From Candidatus Aenigmatarchaeota archaeon (GTDB taxonomy: Archaea; Aenigmatarchaeota; Aenigmatarchaeia; Aenigmatarchaeales; DAIDAN01): 13,408 bases of DNA. Below the pieces are notes generated by a model, which did no database searches, was not told the origin of the DNA, and saw only the letters and a list, made by a program, of their open reading frames with translations. Both the position numbers and the translations under genes were made by a program. The stretch is from assembly GCA_027310605.1 (NCBI GenBank), contig DAIDAN010000012.1:1-13408 (forward strand), read 5' to 3'. Numbering within the stretch: position 1 is the first letter of the stretch; every line of letters starts with the position of its first letter. Below are positions 1-5,758 of this stretch, one piece after another.

Positions 1-1
1 A

Positions 2-1048
2 AGCAAAAAGCCCGAGCTGGAGGTTGCGCTTGATAGCGTATCAAAAGGTAAATCAATCAATATTGAATTGGAAAAAATCTTTTTGTCGCGAAAGCTTATC
101 GGGGAGGAAAAGGAAAAATTCGTTTTCAGGGAGAAGGAGATTTCGCAGCTCACTCCGGAGATAATCAAGTCCGGAATCTGGCGAAGCCTGCCGTTCAGGA
201 AGTATGACGCAGCCGTTCAGGTTCCGGAGGAATACGCGGGCAGGAAGCATATTCTGAGAATGGGAATAGACACGATAAAACGAATACTTGTTGAGATGGG
301 TTTCAAGGAGATGGAAGGGACAATGATTGACGCGGAGTTCTTTGTTAATGATTGCCTGTTCATGCCGCAGGACCATCCTGCCAGGACTCATTGGGACCAG
401 TTTTCTTTAAAGAATCCGAAAACGGTAAAGACGCTTCCGCAGCAGCTTGTGAAAAATGTGAAGGCTGTGCACGAGCACGGCGGGATAACTGGCTCCATAG
501 GATGGGGATATGATTGGGACGAGAAGGTTGCAAAGAAGATGGTGCTGCGCGGGCATACCACTTCCCTTACTGTGCATTACCTGATGAAATACAAAAATCC
601 GCCGCAGAGATTTTTCTCTGTTGGAAAGGTTTTCAGGAACGATACCATAGATAGGACGCATCTGCTCGAGTTCTACCAGATAGAGGGCTGGGTCATGGAC
701 AGCAACCTGACGATAAGGGACCTGATGGGAACTTTCAAAGAGTTTTACGGCAAGCTCGGCATAAAGGACTTGAAGTTCAAGCCTGTCTTTAATCCATACA
801 CAGAGCCGAGTCTTGAAATATTCGGAAAGCATCCCAAGCTGGGGAAGTGGCTTGAAATCGGGAATTCCGGAATGTTCCGCGAGGAGATGCTCCAGCCGCT
901 CGAAATAAAAGCGGATGTGATAGCTTGGGGGCTCGCTCTCGAGCGCACGCTGATGCTGCTCTACAATTACGATGACATAAGAAACCTTCACGGCACGCTC
1001 TGTGATATAGATTTTTTGAGAAAAGTGCCTGTGCTGTGGAAATACTGA
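2..1048 (+). CDS. pheS: phenylalanyl-tRNA synthetase alpha subunit (5' partial)
   Basis: Catalytic alpha subunit of the heterotetrameric PheRS, which charges tRNA-Phe with phenylalanine in the cytoplasm. The reading frame is open from base 2, so the gene starts upstream of the window; the TTG at 68 is not the true start. About 348 residues are visible, against roughly 480-510 for full archaeal PheS, so what is missing should be much of the N-terminal tRNA-binding part. Class II synthetase motifs are clear: motif 2 reads [19 protein letters not shown] (about nt 630-690), and motif 3 is [18 protein letters not shown] (about nt 928-981), with the conserved Arg of the GLxLER signature. The frame stops at TGA 1046-1048. 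Its partner pheT lies on the same strand but about 540 bases away, separated by the tRNA region, so the two may not share one transcript. The family call is secure. Confidence 0.97.
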   Translation, partial: SKKPELEVALDSVSKGKSINIELEKIFLSRKLIGEEKEKFVFREKEISQLTPEIIKSGIWRSLPFRKYDAAVQVPEEYAGRKHILRMGIDTIKRILVEMGFKEMEGTMIDAEFFVNDCLFMPQDHPARTHWDQFSLKNPKTVKTLPQQLVKNVKAVHEHGGITGSIGWGYDWDEKVAKKMVLRGHTTSLTVHYLMKYKNPPQRFFSVGKVFRNDTIDRTHLLEFYQIEGWVMDSNLTIRDLMGTFKEFYGKLGIKDLKFKPVFNPYTEPSLEIFGKHPKLGKWLEIGNSGMFREEMLQPLEIKADVIAWGLALERTLMLLYNYDDIRNLHGTLCDIDFLRKVPVLWKY

Positions 1049-1110
1049 AAGTGATTTTTATGCTACTGAAAGTAAAATCTGGTAAAATGAAGATAACGAA
1101 ACGAATTATG

Positions 1111-1116
1111 TTTATA
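1111..1116 (+). promoter_or_regulatory. possible TATA box upstream of the structured/tRNA-like segment
   Basis: TTTATA sits about 26 bases before 1138-1140, where the first strong hairpin (1137-1161) begins. The spacing matches archaeal box A to transcription start. If real, it would drive an RNA covering the degenerate tRNA-like copy. This rests on spacing and composition only. Confidence 0.3.
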
Positions 1117-1136
1117 GAAATAAGATAAAAAAGTAA

Positions 1137-1240
1137 CGGGCAAACCATTTAAGAATGCCCGATGGTTCGAACGGAGCCGAACCAAAACAACCGGCTATAA
1201 ACCGGCTTGCCTCACGGTTATGCAACAATTATCCGGATAA
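1137..1240 (+). pseudogene. degenerate tandem copy of the downstream tRNA, or an undescribed structured RNA
   Basis: This segment shares ordered blocks with the tRNA at 1267: GATGG (1161-1165), CGGAGC (1172-1177), then ACCGGCT, four differing bases, and ACCGGCTTGCCTCACGG (1200-1216). The four differing bases replace the centre of the anticodon loop (ATAA here, GTGG in the tRNA). No matching T arm or acceptor 3' strand follows, so it cannot fold as a complete tRNA. It does contain strong local hairpins: CGGGCA (1137-1142) with TGCCCG (1156-1161), and GGTTCG (1164-1169) with CGAACC (1178-1183). The segment is best read as a decayed tandem duplicate of the tRNA. A real non-tRNA structured RNA that shares a module with it is the alternative. 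Confidence 0.45.
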
Positions 1241-1241
1241 C

Positions 1242-1249
1242 TATTTAAA
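1242..1249 (+). promoter_or_regulatory. TATA box for the tRNA gene
   Basis: TATTTAAA is a near-ideal archaeal box A. Its centre lies about 21 bases before the first base of the tRNA at 1267, a little closer than the usual 25-27, so transcription could begin at or just inside the tRNA 5' end. That short spacing is a mild warning about whether the tRNA is functional. Confidence 0.5.
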
Positions 1250-1266
1250 GCTTTTTCGCTGGCATT

Positions 1267-1376
1267 GCGGGGATGGCGGAGCATGGTCCAACGCGACCGG
1301 CTGTGGACCGGCTTGCCTCACGGCAGCGAGGGTTCGAAATTTACACTATAAAGTGTAATTCCCTCTCCCCGCGCCA
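1267..1376 (+). tRNA. type II (serine-like) tRNA with GUG anticodon and T-loop hairpin insertion; possibly a pseudogene
   Basis: The cloverleaf can be read base by base. Acceptor stem: GCGGGGA (1267-1273) with TCCCCGC (1366-1372), then G73 and an encoded CCA (1374-1376). D stem: GCG 1276-1278 with CGC 1292-1294. Anticodon stem: CCGG 1297-1300 with CCGG 1308-1311, loop CTGTGGA, giving anticodon GTG (1303-1305), which would read His codons. Long variable arm: TTGCC/GGCAG with loop TCAC (1313-1326). T stem: GAGGG 1328-1332 with CCCTC 1361-1365. The long variable arm and G73 match archaeal tRNA-Ser. A normal tRNA-His is type I with G-1 and C73, and neither is seen here. The T loop is 28 bases instead of 7 and holds a perfect 7-bp hairpin. 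The 27:43 pair is A-C. It is therefore either a chimeric tRNA or a decayed tRNA-Ser. Confidence 0.6.
1341..1358 (+). repeat. perfect 7-bp hairpin inserted in the tRNA T loop
   Basis: TTACACT (1341-1347) and AGTGTAA (1352-1358) pair perfectly around an ATAA loop. With flanking bases this is about 21 bases more than a normal T loop. It interrupts the loop just after the invariant TTCGA. I could not fold a bulge-helix-bulge splice motif here, so a classic archaeal tRNA intron is not supported. Confidence 0.7.
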
Positions 1377-1381
1377 AAAGC

Positions 1382-1554
1382 GAAACCGAGATGAACAAAA
1401 AACTTCCGAAGAATTTTGTAGAGGAGGAAACAAAGAATATTTATCTGAAAAGATTTGCGAAACCCGAAGAAATCGCGAAGACAGCGTTTTTTTGGCAACA
1501 GAGGATTCGAGTTTTATAACCGGCGATGTGATTGTTGTTGACGGAGGATATTAA
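1382..1554 (+). pseudogene. C-terminal remnant of a short-chain dehydrogenase/reductase (FabG-like), frameshifted
   Basis: From 1382 the frame reads ETEMNKKLPKNFVEEE and continues to LKRFAKPEEIAKTAFF. After a run of seven T (1487-1493) it must shift one base to continue as FLATEDSSFITGDVIVVDGGY up to TAA at 1552-1554. This is the typical last fifth of a classical SDR such as 3-oxoacyl-ACP reductase, where the conserved xPG(x)xxT region is followed by RxxxPEEIA and a terminal TGDVIVVDGGY. The Rossmann glycine motif and the YxxxK active site are absent, so no enzyme is made. One missing T would explain the frameshift. SDR similarity starts only about five bases after the tRNA CCA. A parent gene elsewhere in the genome is not excluded. 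Confidence 0.75.
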
Positions 1555-1586
1555 ATTGTAAGAATGATTTTTAACAAGGCGATAAA

Positions 1587-3245
1587 ATGACAACCGTGAT
1601 ATTGAACAGGAAGGAATTGTGCAGGCTCGTGGGAAAGGAAATAAAGATGCAGGAGCTGCAGGATACGCTTTTCGGGCTGGGTATAGAGACGGAGGAGGTG
1701 AAGGGCGAGTCTGTCACATTTGAGCTGAATCCGGACAGGCCTGACCTGCTTTCGGTTGAGGGAATAGCAAGACTGCTGCGATACTATTACGGGATTGACA
1801 AAAAAATGAAAATTCCCGAATTAGAGAAGTCGGATTATTTGGTGACTGTTGACACGAAAGTTTCAAAGACGGAAAGAAAATACGCTGGCTTCGCAGTCCT
1901 GAAGGGAATAAGATACGACAACGAGTTCATAATCTCCACAATGCAGTTGCAGGACAAGCTCGCTGCAACAGTCGGGAGAAGAAGGAAAAAAGTCGCGATG
2001 GGAGTTTATGATTTGGATAGGATAAAGTTTCCGCTCTCTTACACTGTTGTAAGCGAGAGCGACAAGTTCGTTCCTTTGGGGCATGACAAAGAGATGAAAG
2101 TAAGCCAGCTCTTGAAAGAGCACATACGAGGAAAGGAATACGCGCACCTGATGGAAGGCTGGAAGGAGTTCCCCGTCTACAAGGATGCTGAAGGAAGAAT
2201 ACTCTGCATAATCCCGATAACGCAAGCCGACTTCACAAAAGTCACGGAAAAGACAAAAAATATTCTGATAGAAGTCACTGGCACGGACAGGCAGGCTGTG
2301 AGCCAGATATTGAACATACTCGTCGAGAACTGGAAGATTTATGGAAAGTTATATTCCGTGAAAGTAAAATATCCCGAAGGCGCCGAAACCACGCCGAACC
2401 TGAAGCCGAGGGGGATGGAAATCGAGGCTGATTATGTAAACAAATTTTTGGGAAAAGAATTCAGCGCGAGCGAGATAATGAAACTCCTGGCAAAAAGCGG
2501 GTTTGATTCGCAAGCCGCTGGCAAAAAAATAAAGGTTTCAATCCCGCCGTACAGGGTTGATGTGCTTCATAAGAGGGATGTCGTGGATGACATAGGCAGG
2601 GCTTACGGCTTCAACAATCTGCAACCTTCGTACCCGAAAACCGCGACAATAGGCGAACTCTCGGAAAGCACGAAGCTCTCGGGCGCGGCAAGGGAAGTTC
2701 TTATCGGTTCCGGCTTTCAGGACATGCTGAACTTCATAATGACTGACAAGGATTCCAATTACAGGAAGATGAACATCAGGGAAGACGGCAAAGCGGTTGA
2801 GCTGTCGAACCCTTATTCCGAACAATATACGATAATGCGGACTTGGCTGCTTCCTTCGCTGATGGCTGTGCTGTCGAACAACACGCGCAGGAAATATCCG
2901 CAGAACATTTCCGAGGTTGGGAGGGCTGTGGTGCTTGATAACAAGGAAAATACCGGCTGCAGCGAGCCTGAAAAAGTCTGTGCGGTTGCCTGCCATCTCA
3001 ATGCGCAGTACAACGAGATAAAGTCAAAGCTTCAAATTCTCGCGCAGGCGTTTTCTGTTGAGGCAGAGACGATACCTGCGAAGCATGAAAGCTTTATCGA
3101 GGGGAGGTGCGCGAAAATCCTGATAAGCGGGAAAGAAGCAGGCGTCATCGGCGAGATTCATCCATCTGTTTTGCAGAACTGGGGAATCGAGATGCCTGCG
3201 GCGGCTTTCGAGCTTGGGCTGGATGCGCTGAAAAAATCAATATGA
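1587..3245 (+). CDS. pheT: phenylalanyl-tRNA synthetase beta subunit
   Basis: The 552-residue beta subunit pairs with PheS in the alpha2-beta2 PheRS. In the family it carries the B3/B4 editing domain that hydrolyses mischarged Tyr-tRNA, plus tRNA-binding domains. The length and the absence of an N-terminal EMAP-like tRNA-binding domain are typical of archaeal and eukaryotic beta subunits rather than bacterial ones (about 800). Visible landmarks are the N-terminal B1 segment beginning MTTVILNRKELCRLVG, FELNPDRPDLLSVEGIARLL (about residues 45-65), the SIPPYRVDVLHKRDVVDDIG stretch with RAYGFNN that opens the pseudo-catalytic part, and a C-terminal EGRCAKILISGKEAGVIGEI. The ATG at 1587 is preferred because this first Met begins the conserved core; no clear Shine-Dalgarno is seen. 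A ten-T run lies about 50 bases after the stop. Confidence 0.97.
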   Translation: MTTVILNRKELCRLVGKEIKMQELQDTLFGLGIETEEVKGESVTFELNPDRPDLLSVEGIARLLRYYYGIDKKMKIPELEKSDYLVTVDTKVSKTERKYAGFAVLKGIRYDNEFIISTMQLQDKLAATVGRRRKKVAMGVYDLDRIKFPLSYTVVSESDKFVPLGHDKEMKVSQLLKEHIRGKEYAHLMEGWKEFPVYKDAEGRILCIIPITQADFTKVTEKTKNILIEVTGTDRQAVSQILNILVENWKIYGKLYSVKVKYPEGAETTPNLKPRGMEIEADYVNKFLGKEFSASEIMKLLAKSGFDSQAAGKKIKVSIPPYRVDVLHKRDVVDDIGRAYGFNNLQPSYPKTATIGELSESTKLSGAAREVLIGSGFQDMLNFIMTDKDSNYRKMNIREDGKAVELSNPYSEQYTIMRTWLLPSLMAVLSNNTRRKYPQNISEVGRAVVLDNKENTGCSEPEKVCAVACHLNAQYNEIKSKLQILAQAFSVEAETIPAKHESFIEGRCAKILISGKEAGVIGEIHPSVLQNWGIEMPAAAFELGLDALKKSI

Positions 3246-3292
3246 TATTCAAATAACCGCCATAAAAGCATTTTTAGCTGCTAAAGCGATTC

Positions 3293-3302
3293 TTTTTTTT
3301 TT
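3293..3302 (+). terminator. oligo-T terminator after pheT
   Basis: A run of ten T lies 47 bases after the pheT stop codon, without a strong hairpin. Archaeal RNA polymerase terminates on such T tracts alone, so this probably ends the pheT transcript before the promoter of the next gene. Confidence 0.6.
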
Positions 3303-3351
3303 CTGAAATTATTTTGTGTTAGAAGATGTTAATTGATAATCACCAAACAAA

Positions 3352-3357
3352 TTTATA
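3352..3357 (+). promoter_or_regulatory. TATA box of the VIT1-like gene
   Basis: TTTATA is centred about 27 bases before the ATG at 3382. The transcript would therefore start at or next to the start codon, giving a leaderless mRNA. Confidence 0.65.
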
Positions 3358-3381
3358 GGCGCAATCCGGCATATTCTTTCC

Positions 3382-4245
3382 ATGAAAGCGCTATCCAATG
3401 AAACAAGAAAAATGATATCCGAAGCGCAGAGGAACGAGATAACCGAGCATCTCATCTATGCGAAGCTTTCGCAGTCCGCAAAAGGAATAGATAACAAAAA
3501 AATTCTAAAATATATTTCGGAAGACGAGCTGAGGCATTACAACATCTGGAAAAAATATACGCGACAAGAAGTCAAGCCAAATGCGCTGAAGCTTTGGATT
3601 TATTACCTGATTTCAATGATATTCGGGCTGACTTTCGGGATAAAGCTGATGGAGGGCGGGGAGAAGAATGCCCAGAAGACTTACAGGAAAATTTCAAAAT
3701 CCGTTCCCGCTGCGAAAAGAATCCTGAAGGACGAGGACAGGCATGAGAAGCATCTTATCGGGATGATAGACGAGGAGCGGTTGCGGTATGCGAGCGCTAT
3801 CGTGCTCGGGCTGAACGACGCGCTTGTTGAGCTTACTGGCGCGCTCGCTGGATTCACCTTTGCCTTGCAGAATGCGCGCCTGATTGCGATGGCCGGATTT
3901 GTCACGGGGATAGCTGCTGCGATGTCGATGTCAGCTTCCGAATACCTGTCTGTCCGTGCCGAGGGCAGGAAGGATTTTCTGAAATCGGCGGCTTACACGG
4001 GCGCCGCATACATACTTACGGTATTGGTTTTGATAGCGCCCTATCTTATTTTCCAAAACCTCTACCTGTCGCTGGGCATCACGGTATTGAATGCTATCGT
4101 CGTGATTTTCCTTTTCACCTTTTACATCTCCGTCGCGAAAGGGTTTTCATTCAGGAAAAGGTTTTCCGAGATGGCTCTGATAAGCCTTGGGATAACGGCT
4201 ATAACTTTCTTCATAGGCTTGCTGATAAAGATGTTTCTGAGTTGA
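3382..4245 (+). CDS. ferritin-like/VIT1 (CCC1) family membrane metal transporter
   Basis: This 287-residue protein fuses an N-terminal ferritin-like (rubrerythrin-type) di-metal domain, about residues 10-130, to a C-terminal VIT1/CCC1 transporter domain, about 135-287. Candidate di-iron ligands are E19, E22, E49-x-x-H52, E94 and E118-x-x-H121. A hydrophobic stretch at about 72-90 interrupts the ferritin-like part. The VIT1 domain opens with GLNDALVELTGALAGFTF (143-160), a close match to the family signature, and has about five membrane spans plus the SASEYLSVRAE segment that in VIT proteins lines the metal path. VIT1/CCC1 proteins export or store Fe2+ or Mn2+; the N-terminal domain may oxidise or sense iron. 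It has its own leaderless promoter. The family is secure; substrate and direction of transport are inferred. Confidence 0.9.
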   Translation: MKALSNETRKMISEAQRNEITEHLIYAKLSQSAKGIDNKKILKYISEDELRHYNIWKKYTRQEVKPNALKLWIYYLISMIFGLTFGIKLMEGGEKNAQKTYRKISKSVPAAKRILKDEDRHEKHLIGMIDEERLRYASAIVLGLNDALVELTGALAGFTFALQNARLIAMAGFVTGIAAAMSMSASEYLSVRAEGRKDFLKSAAYTGAAYILTVLVLIAPYLIFQNLYLSLGITVLNAIVVIFLFTFYISVAKGFSFRKRFSEMALISLGITAITFFIGLLIKMFLS

Positions 4246-4329
4246 GTTCGCGAAACCATACTGCTGCCGAAGCGTTTCAATGCCGCGCTATTAAAAGCGT
4301 TCCTGTAAATTAATCCGCAGCGGAGGGTT

Positions 4330-4336
4330 AAAAAAC
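4330..4336 (-). terminator. possible T-run terminator after the HEPN-like gene
   Basis: Read on the minus strand this is a run of about six T some 55 bases past the stop codon at 4391. It lies in the 145-base gap between the converging VIT1-like and HEPN-like genes. Nothing else convincing was found in that gap. Confidence 0.3.
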
Positions 4337-4390
4337 TAAGTTGAAACAAATTTCTGCATTGATATGATGTTAAAGATCTTGGTAGGAGAA

Positions 4391-5029
4391 TCAGACTTGT
4401 TTATTTTCATTTTTATTTTCTAATATTTCTTTATTATTCTCTATAAATGATTTCTTCCAATTAGAATAAAGATTCAGAATATCTATAATGTTTTGTAAAC
4501 AATCTAAAGCATGCACTTTATAATTATATCCTTCATTAGGATGAACAGAATAATTTCTCCTTTTTCTTATTTCATGCAGCACAGCACATATATTTTCAGG
4601 GATTCCAACAATGGCATGTAGAGTATCAATTTTTTCGCTTTGAGGTATATTCTTAAAAGATTCCATTCTTCTTTTAATCTGGAGCCTATCCAATCCAATA
4701 TTAACTAAATTTTCATGATATATGTGAACGCAAAATAGTTCTGCTGTTATTCCTGCAGCTGCTATTGCAGATAAAAATTGACCATTGATATAACAGAATA
4801 ATGCTTCTTTTAAACTTTCAATCAGATTGAGAGGTACTCCAACTACATCTATATCAGAATCAATTTCAATCAGTCTTTGAGCAAGGTTATTTGTATCTGT
4901 AGAAAAATCATTAATCAGATTCTGAGCAAATTCGTTGTATGCTTTCTTTTTTTCTTCAATGTCTTTAATTTGTTCAATCTGATTAAAGATAGATACAAAC
5001 TTATTCCAGTAATTCCAATATTGTGGCAT
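4391..5029 (-). CDS. uncharacterised helical protein with HEPN-like RxxxxH motif
   Basis: I do not recognise this 212-residue protein by family. It looks all-helical, with charged helices at 15-55 and 65-105, and contains RKRRNYSVHP at about residues 155-164. R158 to H163 fits the Rx4-6H motif of HEPN domains, which are often RNases in toxin-antitoxin and defence systems, or helpers of nucleotidyltransferases. The tail (about 195-212) is Lys/Asn/Glu-rich. The gene is clearly more AT-rich than its neighbours and uses many AAT, ATA and TTA codons, which suggests recent transfer. A palindromic A/T box (5049-5062) about 25 bases before the ATG suggests a leaderless transcript. No obvious antitoxin or nucleotidyltransferase lies beside it. 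HEPN assignment is a motif-level inference. Confidence 0.8.
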   Translation of the reverse strand: MPQYWNYWNKFVSIFNQIEQIKDIEEKKKAYNEFAQNLINDFSTDTNNLAQRLIEIDSDIDVVGVPLNLIESLKEALFCYINGQFLSAIAAAGITAELFCVHIYHENLVNIGLDRLQIKRRMESFKNIPQSEKIDTLHAIVGIPENICAVLHEIRKRRNYSVHPNEGYNYKVHALDCLQNIIDILNLYSNWKKSFIENNKEILENKNENKQV

Positions 5030-5048
5030 ATGTAATCTTAGCAGAAAA

Positions 5049-5062
5049 GATATAAATATTTA
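5049..5062 (-). promoter_or_regulatory. TATA-like box of the HEPN-like gene
   Basis: An A/T palindrome around TATAAATATTTATA lies about 24-27 bases before the ATG at 5029 (minus strand). It is symmetric, so it could also serve the opposite strand, but no gene starts there. Confidence 0.5.
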
Positions 5063-5069
5063 TCAGAGT

Positions 5070-5453
5070 CTACTTCTCCGCAGCCCTGACCGAGCTTCTC
5101 AAGCCGATAACGATGTCCCGCAAGTCCTGCATCTCGCCCGTCATCCGCGTGAGGCACTCGTCCGTCTCCTTGCTCAGCGACTCCCACCTGTCCGCGACAA
5201 GCTTGTTTATCTCGCCCTCGACGAGCTTCGAGTTGCCGAAGTGCCTTTTCATCTGCGCCTCGAGCAGGTCAATCCGCTCCTCAAGCCTGTTGATGCACGC
5301 GAAGATTTCCTCGCTCTTATTGTCGGAAGCGGGCGGGGCTGTTATTATTTTCCTGATTTCCTTTACCGCTGAAGCGTTTTCCATCCTTGCATTTCTCAAC
5401 CGCCCTTCCAGATTTTGCACGAACCTCGCGCGCTTCTCAGAAACTGGAATCAT
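5070..5453 (-). CDS. small coiled-coil protein, function unknown
   Basis: This 127-residue hydrophilic protein is not recognised. A Pro/Ser break (about TAPPASDN) separates a basic N-terminal helix from a long helical part in which NRLEERIDLLEAQMKRHFG has heptad-like Leu/Ile spacing. A second helix, EGEINKLVADRW to the C-terminus, is also amphipathic. It has no membrane segment and no signal peptide, and only two Cys, so a dimeric or trimeric coiled coil is the likely form. I chose the ATG at 5453 over the in-frame GTG at 5462 because a GGTGA Shine-Dalgarno-like sequence (5459-5463) sits five bases upstream and a TATA-like box is about 25 bases upstream. GC content resembles the conserved neighbours and not the AT-rich gene beside it. 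Confidence 0.8.
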   Translation of the reverse strand: MIPVSEKRARFVQNLEGRLRNARMENASAVKEIRKIITAPPASDNKSEEIFACINRLEERIDLLEAQMKRHFGNSKLVEGEINKLVADRWESLSKETDECLTRMTGEMQDLRDIVIGLRSSVRAAEK

Positions 5454-5471
5454 TATTTTCACCTATAACAA

Positions 5472-5484
5472 GAATATATTATAG
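5472..5484 (-). promoter_or_regulatory. TATA-like box of the coiled-coil gene
   Basis: CTATAATATATTC on the minus strand is centred about 25 bases before the ATG at 5453, which supports that start over the GTG at 5462. Confidence 0.5.
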
Positions 5485-5590
5485 CTGCTTGACCGCAGAT
5501 TATATTATTTTCACCGCCAATTAATTGGGAGAAGTAGTATTAAAAACTAACTCATTACAACTTGGATTAAAAAATACGGGACAGTTATTT

Positions 5591-5610
5591 CATTACGAAT
5601 TGAATTGCAT
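5591..5610 (-). repeat. inverted copy of the repeat unit found behind minD
   Basis: The reverse complement, ATGCAATTCAATTCGTAATG, matches 5737-5756 (CTGCAAATCAATTCGTATCG) at 16 of 20 positions. The two could pair as a long-range stem around the minD terminator. Confidence 0.45.
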
Positions 5611-5626
5611 TATGACTAGAATTCAC

Positions 5627-5654
5627 AAAAAAATAACGGCAGTTAAAGCCGGTT
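5627..5654 (-). terminator. hairpin plus T-run terminator for minD
   Basis: On the minus strand AACCGGC (5648-5654) pairs with GCCGTT (5635-5640) around TTTAACT, with one bulged base. A run of seven T (5627-5633) follows. It lies about 105 bases past the minD stop codon. Confidence 0.5.
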
Positions 5655-5673
5655 AGCAAGAACGCTGATGTTA

Positions 5674-5756
5674 GCGCTTCTGCAAACTGATTCGTATTGC
5701 GGCGCAACTGCAAGCTTATTCGTAATGCCGGCGTTCCTGCAAATCAATTCGTATCG
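5674..5756. repeat. three degenerate tandem repeats (26-29 bp) just behind minD
   Basis: Units at 5674-5701, 5702-5730 and 5731-5756 share the plan GCG, two or three variable bases, CTGCAA, four variable bases, ATTCGTA, and a TG/CG-rich end. A partial fourth match (CAATCCGTAATGTCGG) runs over the minD stop codon into its last codons. The 296 bases from 5463 to 5758 otherwise hold the coiled-coil gene promoter and the minD terminator, and no gene. Confidence 0.6.
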
Positions 5757-5758
5757 AT

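Noticed and set aside
407..991. Long minus-strand frame opposite pheS
   Set aside because: It is a shadow of the strongly supported pheS frame. It has no promoter or family resemblance.
1155..1358. Open frame over the tRNA region
   Set aside because: It runs through the tRNA and the degenerate copy, has no protein-like composition, and the RNA reading explains the bases better.
1333..1360. A standard archaeal tRNA intron in the T loop
   Set aside because: No bulge-helix-bulge could be formed: after the T stem, the exon bases TTCG do not pair with the 3' part of the insertion.
1267..1376. A normal tRNA-His
   Set aside because: The anticodon is GTG, but the long variable arm, G73 and lack of an encoded G-1 opposite C73 do not fit any archaeal tRNA-His.
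5674..5756. CRISPR array
   Set aside because: The units are adjacent and degenerate with no unique spacers, so this is a tandem repeat and not a CRISPR.
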